A DNA stretch of 64,000 bases, from the NCBI RefSeq assembly GCF_047663525.1, contig NC_092591.1:47965501-48029500 (forward strand), in the 5' to 3' direction. Below the pieces are notes generated by a model. That model was not told the origin of the DNA. It worked only from the letters and a program-made list of their open reading frames with translations, and ran no database searches. Shown one piece after another: positions 1 to 12,698 of this stretch; within the stretch, counting starts at the first letter, position 1, and each line of letters begins with the position of its first letter. This stretch comes from Anas platyrhynchos (lineage: Eukaryota > Chordata > Aves > Anseriformes > Anatidae). The position numbers and the translations under genes are program-made.

Positions 1-231
1 CTGGCTCACACTCCTGAGCATCACATGAAGGATAAGAGGACCACAGGGCTTGCTGTGGCTGGAGTTTCTGTAGAGGCATCATCTTTAGTCAGTGAGCAAG
101 GACTGCTGGTAATGTGAAATATTTTGTAGAAAACTAAAAGGGAATGACGACTGTTTTGGCAGCTCTAGGTAGGCAAGCATATTGTTCTCTGTTCTGCCCT
201 CAGTGCCCACAAACAGGATGGTGGGGCTGTA
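1..231. other. Intergenic, no feature seen
   Basis: Ordinary sequence before the first CR1 fragment. No gene or repeat is recognised. Confidence 0.6.
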
Positions 232-395
232 GGATAATTCAGGCCAGAAGGCACCCCAGGAGGTCTCCAGTCCAAGCTCCTGCTCAAAATAGGGTCAAGC
301 TATGAGGTCGAACCTAGTTGGTCAGGGCTTTATCCAGTTGGGTCTTGAAAACCCCTCTGGGCAACATGTTCATCTTCACTTCCACCCATTATCAC
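232..395 (-). mobile_element. CR1 LINE 3' fragment, diverged
   Basis: Antisense CR1 3' region recognisable by GGAGGTCTCCAGTCCAAGCTCC, CTCAGGGCTTTATCCAGT-like and CTCTGGGCAACATGTTC blocks. The tail is lost and the match fades after about 395. It is an old insertion. Confidence 0.8.
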
Positions 396-2435
396 CTATG
401 CTAGACAGATTAAAGCCAGTACGCATACATCTGTCTATGCTGAACTCACATCTTCCTTTAGAAGCACAGGCTTGTACTGAAAGTTTTTTTTTTTTGTTTG
501 TTTTTTTTTTTTTTTTGTTAAAGAAACTGGGAAACAGAGAAATTTGTTTTCCCTCCAAAAAATTTAAAATTTTCTCTATACATTTGCTGTCCACTGGAAA
601 CCAGGCACCAATGTTGTCACGATCATAAAGAAGAGCACATTTTCTCTTCTTTTTTTGGGAAAGAATGTTGACAGAATTGAGGTAGATCTGCTGGGCTTAA
701 GTTCTTCCCAACTTCTTCCAAGAAATGAAGTTTCAAGATTCCAATTTCATCTTTCCAAAACAGATATATTTGCAGAGAATTAAAGCAAGCCCTTTTCTGG
801 GATTTTTGTTAGAAGCCAGTACTAATCTGAAAAAGAAATGGTCTGACAATGACTATGTATACACATATTTGGAATGCCAGAAACTGTTTTGCATATATTT
901 AAAAACACTTGGATAAGAAGATTAGTAACTCTGTATGCCCCAGCAGTGCCACTTGCTGATCATAAAAAGCAGAAGTGTCTGTTTGATTTTCAGATAAATA
1001 AAACAACAAATAATAGCAAAGGAACAGGAATGGATTTTTTTACCTATGTTAGGAAAATATGCTTATGCTTTTCTTGATTTATTTTTTGATTGTCCTAATG
1101 TGGAAGTGGAAGTTAAGAATGAGGAATGTACCCAATGGTAATTTGCTTTCAGGGGTTAATTTTACTCCTTCATTCTTCACGACATAAAAATGTACTTTTA
1201 CAAGACATCAAAATCATAAATTGACATCACTAGAGACAAGTTCATTTATATCTCCAGAGAATCTGGCTCCACATGTCTCAGATTAGAGCTTTCATTCTGT
1301 GACTCTCTCTCTCCTTTTTGCCTCGCTGTTATCTCCCTTGCTGTCTCTTGTCGGCTGCAGAAGAGAAACCAATGGCTCCGACCACCCACAGTGCATACTT
1401 AGCAGCTGGAAAACATAGGTGCCAAGAACCAAAATGCTTTTTCTCCAGCAGTGGCATCTCCCACGACTGGTCCTTTGGTTGGCATTAAGAACCAAGTTTG
1501 ATGGCAGCCAGGAAATTTCTTTTAAAATGCAGAAGGATAACATCCTTGTAATGTTTCCCTCAGTCTGAGTGCTTCCTCTTGGGAATTTGCTCCTCTGTTG
1601 TATGTACGAGAAGAGGTTCTTATCGGGGTGTTTGTAGGGGGATGTTCTCTGTTCAAGGCCCTGAAGACTTGGATTGAATATTCGCAGTACTTTATGGGAA
1701 AACAGCCATGGCCCACCTTGGCTTTTATGGGAGAAAAGGAATGTGAATCAAAAATTAAATTCACATAACTTTGTGGGTGGCCTTCTCTGCTATGCAGAAT
1801 ATCTTTGTGTATGCTCATGTCTGCTGTGACTTTGAGAAAAGAGCCTTTTACTTGTATAGCAACAAACTGTCATAAGCCAGAGTGTTTACGTTCCTAAGTA
1901 CTATATCATATTTCCTGACTAAGTTAATGAAACAAATTAGACAAAACTCCATACAGATTCCTGTATTCAAAGAAAACTTTGCAAATTCTTACAGGTCCAA
2001 GTTACAGTGGTAGCTAAGCACGCTGAGCTTTATTTTGTATTTTCTAAAAATCATAAGCCAACGTGCTTACTCTTGACTTCTGTATCTCAAGAAATGGAGG
2101 ATTAGTTTATAATACTATTTACAGCTACATGCCACTTCTTTTAATTGTTCAAATGTTACAGTTTTCACCGTGACCCAGTGGACTGGTCAACTTCATGGGG
2201 ATCTGACATATTTATGACTTAAGAAAATATATATTACAGGGTACTCTGAACACACATTTTCCTGACTTGAGTCATTAAGCAAATGAAGACTTTAATTCAT
2301 TCAATGAGAAAGTCATAGATATATAAACGTTTGCCATGCTGGATTGTTAATGTGGTGTTCTCCAAAGACATATCATCAGGTTTTAGAAACACCCAGTTTA
2401 TAGTCAGTGAAACATGTGAGCTCATTCATAGTAAA
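396..2435. other. Intergenic, no gene seen
   Basis: AT-rich sequence with one poly(T) tract. The short reading frames here, the longest 98 codons on the minus strand at 1522-1818, resemble no protein I know and lack splice or codon support. Confidence 0.6.
484..516 (+). repeat. Poly(T) tract
   Basis: Two T runs (12 and 17) separated by GTTTG, about 90 bases beyond the CR1 fragment at 232-395. Confidence 0.85.
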
Positions 2436-3042
2436 TCACAGAAGCATAGAATGGTTTGTTTGGAAAGGGACTTTAAAGATCATCTAATTCCAACCCCCCT
2501 GCCATTTGCAGGGGCATCTTGTACTAGACCAGGATGCCCAATGCCCCATCCAAGATGACTTTGAACACTTCCAGGGATAGGGCATCCACAGCTTCTCTGG
2601 GCAACCTGTGCCAGTGCATCACTGCCGTCTGAGTGAAGAATTTCTTCCTAATATCTAATCTAAATCTATTCTTTTTTGTTGTTGTTTTTTAAAACCTTTG
2701 CTACTTGTCATATCACTATACTCCCTGACACAGAGTCCCTCCCCAGCTTTTCTGTAGGCCCCTCTTAGGTGCTAGAAGGCCACTCAGTATAAGGTGTCCC
2801 CAGAGCTTTCTCTTCTCCAGGCTGAACAACCCCAGCTCTCCTAACCTGTCCCCATAGAAGAAGTGCTGCAGTCTTTGTGGCCCTCCTCTGGACTCATTCT
2901 AATAGTTCTATGTCCTAATTGTGCTGGGGACCCCAGAGCTGAACATAGCACTCCAGGTGGGCTGTCACAAGAGCAGAGTAGAGGGGGAGAATCACCTCCC
3001 TCGACCTGCTGGCCACGCTTCTTCTGATGCAGCCCAGGATGC
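2436..3042 (-). mobile_element. CR1 LINE fragment, diverged
   Basis: Antisense CR1. It begins at the tail (CACAGAAGCATAGAATGG...) and continues through blocks typical of CR1 3' regions: AAGATCATCTAATTCCAACCC, CTTCTCTGGGCAACCTGTGCC, TCTTCTCCAGGCTGAACAACC, GAGCTGAACATAGCACTCC. A T-rich interruption lies near 2671-2690. Stop codons and small indels break the frame, so this is an old copy. Confidence 0.9.
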
Positions 3043-6000
3043 AAACAGGCTGCAAAAATTAGTAAATGGGGCTACACTTCTTCATTTACATATTATTTTT
3101 CTGATTAGTTTTGAAACACAAGAGAAATGATGGAATACCCATATCTACACCTAAAGAAAAATGTTTTCCTGAAATACAAGTGGATATTGAATTTCAGTCT
3201 GGTATTGCATACACAGTTGTAATGAAGATTTAAACTGGTTACATATTTACTTTCTGAGGAAAGTCGTTATACTTCTGAGCAAATGTTATTTAGGAGATAC
3301 TTATGCATTTACCTAACTATGCTCATGCAGTAAATACTTTCTCCAGAAAGGGAGTTCAGGAGGTTTTTCACCCATGCAGTCCCATTGACTCCAGTGGAAC
3401 AGGTCATATGAGTAATAACCCTAGAGTATAAAGGCAGTTCAGAAACTGTCCTTTTGCTATCTCACTTCTTTGGTTGTTCATTTAAGAGTTTTGCATTCAT
3501 ACACATTTTCTACGGTTAGCTAATTTCAAAACTAAAACTATGTAAAAAATTAAGACTATTTGATAAATTATTTATGTAGACTATGAATAATAAGTGATGA
3601 TATTCTTAAATAAATACTTAAGTAAACAAGGTCTGGGAAAATTTTATATTTTAATATTTAGATATTAAAATAAAGATTTTTTTTTAACTTTCTGATCAGC
3701 ACAATGATGGCTTATGCCAGCTTTTTGCTGATGTTTTATTTTTGAATATATTTATAATATAATTTACTTAAAATAAATTGAAATTTGCCAATTTGCCAGT
3801 CTTCCTCTAACCTCTTTAAGCTTTTTCTAACAAATAATTACAATAATACTGAAAATGTGTTTAAAATATTTACCAATATATAATGACAGGAACTATCATG
3901 TCACTTAAAAATATTCCTCCAGATTCACACTGTATCTAACAAAAAGAAACAATTGGATTCTAAACTATGCATATTTTTAAGGGTTTACTCTTAGTATCCA
4001 TTTTTAGAAATACAGAACAATTCCTTCAGCTTTTTAAATAGCTGAGACTTAATGTGCCATAAAAACATACTGTAAATATTTCTGTTGCTGTAATGGTGTC
4101 TCAGTTACCACAAAGAGTTGCTAGGATATTATCTGTGTCAGGAAGTTTGTTGTGCCTTCATGAAGGAAAACCAACAGTCATTTTGATACATTATGCAAAT
4201 ATTGTCCTGTTTTCTCAACAGATTCCTTTGGAGCAATCAAAAAACTCCCAGGCTCCAAGCAGCATTCATCTAGATTGCTGTATTCTGCTGTTAGTATCCA
4301 TGCAAGTAACATTTCCCCTCTTTCTTGTTTTTTAATGCTTGCAGTAGTAAACAAACTTGTACTTGATTGAATTCAGTGCTAGAGATAATAGCGCAAATGT
4401 ACCTGTTAAAAGCATTTTCCATTTCAGAAACAGGGGAAACATTTAAAATATTATGAAGAAATCACGTTTGTTACCAAAAATATTATTTGGAAAGAACACT
4501 TAAACTAAGATCTCTGTTTAACAGATGGTTATCAAGTATGTTATATTTGATGGAAATGAGTATACACAGTAAAGTGCTGAAGTTAATAATTACAAAAGAT
4601 AAACATGGTTGTAAAACTTTTGCTGACCCCTATGTGCATGATATCCTGAATGAGTCCATGATAGGATTTAATGTTTTTGAAGTGCTTATAATAAAAAGAG
4701 GAAGTTGAATTTTTCTTTAATACACATAATTTCCTCTTTAGTTGTCTTTGAAGTTCCCAAGTTTTCTTTTATTAGGTCTGCAGCAAATCACTTTAGCCTA
4801 GCTTAACTTCAGGCAGGGCAGAACTTTGCTGTGTTGTGCTCAAGCATTGGAGAGTGACAACCAGAAAGCGAAGCAGCTATGAACAGAAAATTAAGTTCCC
4901 TGAACTGGATTTTGCTGCTTATTTAGGTGTAATTCTAAATAGTCCCTTTACTTGCTCACTCATTTCTGTTCATTAATTAGTTCGTTGTTTACAACTATTT
5001 GAATAATGACTGAAGGAAAGTTAAGTAGAGGCCTTCAAATTATGGTTATTGTCCTCTTTAACTGGAGACAGCCAGGTTAGTCTTCCATTAAAGCTATATG
5101 ACAAAATGTGGCCCAAACTTTAACTGAATGTACTTATATTTTGTGGATCTCAGCAAGCCTTTAGGTTCATGTTAATTGTTTGCATGCCTGTGCACAGCTT
5201 GGTGTTTGTCAGAAGCAAAGGCTGTAAGTGGCACAAGAACATTTAGTGCAGTGTTTCTGACCCAGCTGTGTGAGGAAATGTCAGTATGATGGGAAGGTCT
5301 CCTGGGATCCGCAGTGTGAATTCCAGGCAAAAGTTATTCAAACAAGTATGAAGTGAATGATGCTAGATCTATTTAAGTTTGTCTTATTTCTAATGTGTTT
5401 TATGTTGGCAATTTTTGTGTAGATTCAAAGAATGGAAAGGATGAAAGGAAGTATTTTTCTGAGATAATCAAAATGGAAGCTGTGGTAAATCTGTTTTTAT
5501 TCAGCAATGCATCTAAGTTTGAGCAAGCCACAATAGACTCTTTATAGTTGTTCTTTATAGAAAGAGAATTATGAAGAGGAATTAGACATCTTCACAGGGC
5601 TTTAGTGACATGCTTAATTGGAAAGCTTCAGTAGTAAGCTAGGAAAATCACAGCCCTATATCCCAAGTACATGTCCTAAATGCTTTTCAGTTTAGTGTCA
5701 GGTGTAGAAAGTTATTCCCATCTGTTGGTATTATGTGACTAATACTGATTGGTCAATCAGAATTAGCCAGGATTTAAAACCTCTGTGCGGGCTATGTTTT
5801 AGTAATGAAGGCAGAACATTGTGAGAGGGCTGAGGAGTTCTGCTGGATTGTCAAAAAACAAACTCAAGAGTTTTGATATGGTCAGCAGTAGGTCCCGAGG
5901 AAAGCTGTGTGAATCCTGTAGGGCTTTTGAAACTTGCTCAAGTTTGGATGAAGTTTGTGCTAAGTTGGGCTGCAGAAACAGCGATCATGTAGGTACTAAA

Positions 6001-7975
6001 ATGCCTTCTCCTTGTAATACATGATACTTATCTTTTATCAGCCTGTATGCCCTCCTGCAGGTATCCTGAGCTTGGGGTACTGCTTCCTGGTGCAGCTGTG
6101 ACCCCGCTATGCCATAGGAATTCCAGAGTGTAGATCTGCTTGTTGGAGTGATGTAGGTGGTGGTGGTAAAAAGAAGTGAATGAAAGCATCCTTGAGCATG
6201 AAATAATCTATTTCATCAAATGGAAAATGCTTTAAAAGAAAATTTAAGGTGAGAACATGTGAGTACCTAGAAGTGCCAGGATTTGGCCTGCTAAAGGCAC
6301 GAACATTCAGTCATGCACGTGTGTAGGTAGCTGTATGCTGTACTCTATCAGTAAAATGGTCTATTGACTCAATATACTAGTTGAGCCTATGAAAAGTTTT
6401 GAGAATACACAGTTTACTGGCTTTTTTAATATCTTTTAGTTAATCCATGCTACAGGAGCAATTCTGTAGGGTTTTCAATGTATCTACAAAAAACTGAAAA
6501 TCACAAATACTACTTGAATAGTAATAGTGCCAAGAGACAGCCCAAACTAGAGAATAAGGCTTCCAGAAATCCTGGCAGTTTAGCATAAATACCTAATGCT
6601 TAAAAGAATCAGTAGACTTAATTTTTTAGGAATAAACTCTTCATACTAAAAAGCATCTACATAAAGGTAACCCACAATACACCCAAAGGTATACAAATAT
6701 TTTTTATCTATTTACATTGTCTAAAATAGCAGTTACACAGTAGCAGAGTGGGATAAAATGTGTATACTGCTGTTCTTAAACAAAATGGCTTATCAAAGGA
6801 AGGGAAATAAAGTATAATTTTTTTTTGTATAATAGAGAAAAAACTAATACTTGTAAAGGAGTCTGGATACTGTATATGACAAGGGTGTACTTCATTATTG
6901 TAGCATAGTTTGCAATACATACTGTTTAATTTAGTTGAGAATGTGCAAGAACTAGCATTTTCTAAGTCTACAAGTCTTTAAGAAAATTATTTCATTTGAG
7001 AACTGACTGTATTTTGAATGATTAAAGTGAAGCAGTGGTAACATCACATTTAACATTATTTTTAGGGAGTCTAAATATTTCATCATTATTAATTCCTGCA
7101 TAATCTCTCATTTAATTTAAATGGCCAATTTTCCATTGCATAAGAAATGGAAAACAGAAATAACTTGGTTTTCTTCATCTTTCCTCATTTGTGATTCAGA
7201 CAAATTCCCTCTCTCCGTATAAAAATATGTAAGGGAAAATAGCTCCAACCCAGTGATGTCTAATGAAATTTACTTGTACAACAGTCATGTACTTTATTAC
7301 CAATGGATAGCGAAAACTGAGATATGGTATATACGTGGCTTTACAAGTAACCATGTAATGCCCAGAAAGTGAATCCAGCTTCTTCTGGTTCCTACTTCTA
7401 CTGTCCTATACTTCTCAGCCAGGTACCTGATTATTAGTGACATGCCAGCTTGAACACTCAGCCTTCAGAAAGTCTGTCCAAGAATTACTGGCTTAAAACA
7501 CTTCCCAGTGACTCAGCAAAGGGAATCCTTCAGATTATTTAATAGACTAGATGAATCTTTTCCAATAAATAAGCTTATCCATATGTATGTTTCTTCCCCA
7601 GTTAAAAATCTTTGATAGAGATTTTGTTTGCATGTTTTCTTTGTGTCTGTGCATCAAGTCATCATACGAAGTTTAGAAATAGGTAATATGAAAGATTTTT
7701 AGGACATTTCATAGTCAGCAATGATTGAACCAAGATCTGTGTTTCACTTTAGTATCAGAGATATCTCATCCTTGCTAAATAAACTACAAAGCAGCCAAGA
7801 AACCAATCCTACTCCTGTGTGGTCATGCACCCTTTTATTTTAAGGCACCCCTTCCCCCCCAGTCATCTTCAGTGAACTGAGATTAGCACAAATATAGGTG
7901 CATTTCAGCTGTTTACCCCTTATCTGCTCTCAACAATTACAATATGCTAGCTGTGCTTATGCAATATTCCCCTTA
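3043..7975. other. Intergenic, AT-rich, no gene seen
   Basis: Very AT-rich around 3480-3900 and 6500-7150. Open frames stay below about 80 codons. I see no exon, RNA gene or transposon. Confidence 0.6.
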
Positions 7976-8150
7976 CAGAATCACAGAATTTCTAGGTTGG
8001 AAGAGACCTCAAGATCATTGAGTCCAACCTCTGACCTAACACTAACAGTCCCCACTAAACCATATCCCTAAGCTCTACATCTAAACATCTTTTAAAGACT
8101 TCCAGGGATGGTGACTCCACCACCTCCCTGGGCAGCTTGTTCCAGTGTCT
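7976..8150 (-). mobile_element. CR1 LINE 3' end fragment
   Basis: This is the reverse complement of a CR1 3' end. It starts with the tail (CAGAATCACAGAATTTCTAGG) and runs through the 3'UTR into the last ORF2 codons. It is nearly identical over about 170 bases to the 3' part of the copy at 21786-22256, so both belong to one subfamily inserted in opposite orientations about 14 kb apart. Confidence 0.92.
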
Positions 8151-9534
8151 TATATCAAAAAGCCTCAGTGTCTTTATTTTGGTTTAAAATTTATTAAATT
8201 TTGATCTTGCTAAAGCAGACAGTTAATTTCCCCATTACTTTAAAAGGCGGCCACAGGTGTCTCAATTTTTGGTGAGAACAATTCACATTAAAATCAAATT
8301 AAACTCAGCTGTTTGCTGGGGGTGGAAAGACCTGACTGAACCTTTCTGTACTGAAGGTATGTTGATCCTTTCTGAAGGTGATCTGGCTGGTTGAAAGAGG
8401 GCATATTTACTTTGTCATACTAAAATGTTTTATTTATTCTACTAGAAAGTTTCTTCAATTTTAATAGCAAGTTTTATTTAAGGAAAAAAAAAAAAGCCAA
8501 AAAGAATTTTAGTTTCCTTTTGGACCTGAAGACACCTGCCCTTCACAAAGTAGAAGGTAGGTAAGAATTCTCTGAGCAGAGAGGCTGTTAGGCTGGGTTA
8601 AGGATGGTTTTCTGAACATGTGGATTTCTTTTTTTTTACTGCCTGTAGTTTGGAGCAGTTACTGACTGTGAAGAATGAAAATGATAATGTAGAGCTGTAT
8701 ACATGTGAAATAAGTAAAACAAACATTTTTCTCTGTCAGCCTGTAGGCACCAAGTATTGTCTTGTAGGCTTTGGAAGAGTAGTTACTGGGCACCTCTAGG
8801 CAGTAACTGAAATAACTTTTTTCCTTTCTGAGGGTAAGTTTGCCCTAGTGTGTCTATTCCTGGTGTGACTCAGCTGAAAGCTGTAGACTCTTACCTAAGG
8901 AGTCTGTAGACTCTGTTTATGCCTTTGAATGTTTATGCATTAGTCCTCTAAGAGTGCAAATCCACTTGGAGAGCAAAGAGTGTCAGCAAATACTTTTGTT
9001 TGTTTTGGTATGGTGTCTGCAGCATAGTAAGAATGACAGTGGCTCATCAGATTTAAAAATTTCCAAAACACAGTTATATTCAGTCTTTTAAAATTAAATA
9101 TGCGCATGTTCTCATTTCCTTAGGGAAATGCTTTTAAAAGGAGGCTTCTTTGCAGTGGGAAGAGAATGCTAATTTCTAAGGCACAGTAAATACTGAAGAG
9201 GGAACAGTAACTGCCACCTAAACTTCAAATTTAATATTCCTGTATAGCAGTTTGATATTAGATTTATTAACATCTCAAATTCTGCTTATGAGCAGTAGGA
9301 CTGACTGAGGGAAGTATGGGATTATTTTGGGAAAGACACAATGCTAGTATCTCATTCTGACTATATTATGTGTGCAACAATGATGCTTCCAACTTTAAGA
9401 CTGAGTACAGGAATCCATTCTTGGGCAACTCTTCTGCTAATGCATTTTAACTTCATAAGGATTTCAGATTTGGGTTTTGGGAACTATTGACCTAGAATAG
9501 AAAATCCTTTGAACTGTAGTTGATTTAAAGTAGG

Positions 9535-9563
9535 AAAAAAAAAAAAAAAAGAGAGAGAGGGAG
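9535..9563 (+). repeat. Poly(A) plus (GA)n
   Basis: Sixteen A followed by GAGAGAGAGGG in intergenic sequence. Confidence 0.85.
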
Positions 9564-12500
9564 AAAACATCTGAACTGTGTGAAGTTCAGATAGCAAAAT
9601 ATGAAAATATATTCAGCTCATCTAGTTCTGCAGTTTATGACTATCAGAAGATGCAGACTTACCAGGTAGTTTAGAGGAGTTAGTGAACCTCAAAATAATC
9701 TAAATTCAATTTTGAGTTCTAAACCTGATTTGTCTCCCAGTCTTGGAAGGTACAATCTGAGCAGAACAAGAATAGAAAAAGATACAGGCAGGGAGAAATA
9801 CTGAAGGTCGTACGTGAATAACAAACCATGTCCTCTGAGTGCTACCCTGCTCTTCCTTTCCCTGAAAATTTTGCTGTACTCTTAAGATCCCTTTGAGACA
9901 CAGGATATGGAAACTCCCATGGACTTGCGCTCAGAGACAAGAATAAGAATCTTGAGTAGTTTGCGAACAAAAAGGCCAGACTTCTTTCTTAGCTTCATTC
10001 TAAATAATGATCACATTTTAAACCTACTTCATGCAAATTCAATTTCTTTAATTCAGGCCTAATCATGCTGTAATGAAAGCTTTTCAGATGCACTGTTTCC
10101 TGCAGTGTGGATGTTGTCATCTTCTGTTGATAGAACTCATGAAAATGAACATGCAATATTTTGATGCCTTTGGCTAAAGGTCTTAACGTTGTTTGTCTGT
10201 AGCTTGAATTGACTGGAAATGTTCCTGGGCTCTCAATTAACTACTGCATAGTAGCTGTTGTGACTAACATACGATAACATCCGTATCTAGGGTGATACAG
10301 GTGGTCCTCCCTGGTATGTGTGGTACAGCAAGAGTAAAATTCACCTACGTAATCAGCAAAGCTACCTCGCACATCACACCAGTTCATGAAATGGTTTCTC
10401 AAGAGACTGGTGACCATCCTAATTGTCTTGACCTTCCAAAGTACAGGGAACATATCTTGAATGTTGATTTTGCTCTAATTTGCATTCGTAGCTCTGTGTG
10501 CTTCTATATGTATGTTTGTGAATGTGTGTGTATATTATACAATATACTGTTATACATTCTTTTCCCACTGGGAAGATGACGAGAGAACAAGTGTGTGACA
10601 GATGTTAATCATGTTGCTTAATTGCTGCTGAAAAACATTTGGATAAAGCAGCAATGAATGGGGTACAAGAGCCTAGGGAAAAGATGCACTTCTGTGTTAG
10701 ACCAGTCTATGATGTGCTAAACCCCACTATTGCCACTGACTCACACTCCCAGGCAGAAGCTATCCAGGAGGAAAATGAGAAAGAAGAGACCTCAGAAGGA
10801 AATGTCAGGGTAGTCATTTTCTCATAGGACTCTTCTTGGCAGCTGGAGATAGTGACTCTATAATAACATGTTAGTCTTGAAGGGGGATTCCTCCAGAACG
10901 GAAATGTCCTTACAAGGACCATTGCCCTAACTGTATTCAAGCCTGTGGGAAACAGTTACCCTATGACTAGTTCTTCTAAACTAGATAGGATTTATATTTA
11001 TTCTTAAATTATGGTTTATTTTTGGTAACTCCCCCACTGTGACTTGACATCCCAGAAACAAGACCCTTCAGATTCTCACAAGCCAGTAACACTGCTGACA
11101 AAACTTGTTCAGAGTTGTCTTTGTTAGCTCTACTCGATAACTTTCCATTCTGCCGTTCCCTTCTGTTAATTCGGAAATGGCTGCTACATATATCAAAAAA
11201 GTTAAAACAGTCTTGTTGGAGATGTATTATCTAAATCAAGAGAAGCAAGGGAAAGAACTATCTGCTTACTCTGATTATATTTCTATTTTATGAGGCTTGG
11301 ATTTTGCAGACTGAGACAGGTGTTGAGTAAAAGTATCCTGAAAAACAGACCCAGATTGTGGATGTAATTCTGAGTGCACAATATAAGTTTTGGGGGTACT
11401 TGTTTTGCCTAGAAGCTTTTATTCACTCCCCCAAATTTCAATTGTAACTGTCCTTAGCAATGTGATGGTAATAGCTAATATTGTATGGAGCTGATTGCTA
11501 TGTTTTTTCTTTCCTCTGCAGACCTTGCAATCACAGTTTGAGATCTAAGAATGAGATCAGATTAATTTCTAATTACACACTTGCACAAGAAACAACAGAT
11601 TTGCCAGTCTACCCAATGCCTTTAGTGATATTTCTTAATCTCATTGACCCCTGGAACTCTATTAATACGAAGCATACTCATGTAATGGACCATTCTGCTG
11701 ATTATGTATAATGTACAAGCAGATGCTAGCTCAATATTTCAGTTGTACTGCCTGTTCAGATTTGGCAGTAACAAGTGGTAAAATCTGCTGTTATTAGATG
11801 AAGAGTGATTCCAAGCGCACAGTGAGAAGCTGACACTTTTCCAGGCATTCAAAACAGAAGCACAGTTTAATATTGTGTTCAGTACTTGCCCTATAACTCT
11901 TCCAGTTCCCACAGAAGGGTAGAAATTTGGTGACTCCTGGTGTTACATTTCTCACCGGACTCATTTGTTGTATACACTATTAGAAAAGCTGATAAATGAA
12001 CAACTTGGGAGCCTTTTTTCTTTAACTGATGAAATGAAATTCTCTCCCAAGCAAGGGACATGCTGGATTAGGTACTTCTCTGCACCTTCTTTGAGATCCA
12101 AGTAGGAACAAGAGTGATCTTCTGCCAGCCCTCTGCTAAGCAAAGGGAAGTACTCCAGGGAGATGCTTCATAAATGATGTGTTCTGATGCCTGTCCCAGT
12201 ATGCAGGCCAGAGATTGCAAAGCCTTAGATAAGCAATTTGGATTCCATTGCAATCATAATAGGCACACATCCTAGAGGAAAATGCTCCCACATCTCGAGT
12301 TTTGTGTCTGAATTCAGGTATTATTACTGTCCCTTATGTCTGAACTTAGTGCCGGCAGGACTAGCTCCTGTACTCTACCACCACAACAAATAATTGCATT
12401 TCAATGACCATATTTTTCAGAAACAAAACTGAAAATCTTTCTGAAATGAACCCAAACCATATGCTTTAATGCTTGCATTTGGTTTGGAATCTAGAGTTCA

Positions 12501-12629
12501 AATTCATACTAATAGCCAGGTAATCTTCAGGTTTATTGTTATAGACATGTTTTTGCATCCCTGTAAGCAAGAACAATTAAAGCAAGTTGAAATCACTGAA
12601 CTCCCTTTGTTATTGGAATTGAACTAAAC

Positions 12630-12698
12630 AAAAAAAAAAAAAAAAACCTTGTAGAATTTGAAATTTTCAAAAAGGGGAAAAAAGGGGGGAGAAGGGGG
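12630..12698 (+). repeat. Poly(A) and A/G-run low-complexity block
   Basis: A run of 17 A at 12630-12646, then alternating A and G homopolymers (GGGGAAAAAAGGGGGGAGAAGGGGG) at 12669-12698. Confidence 0.8.
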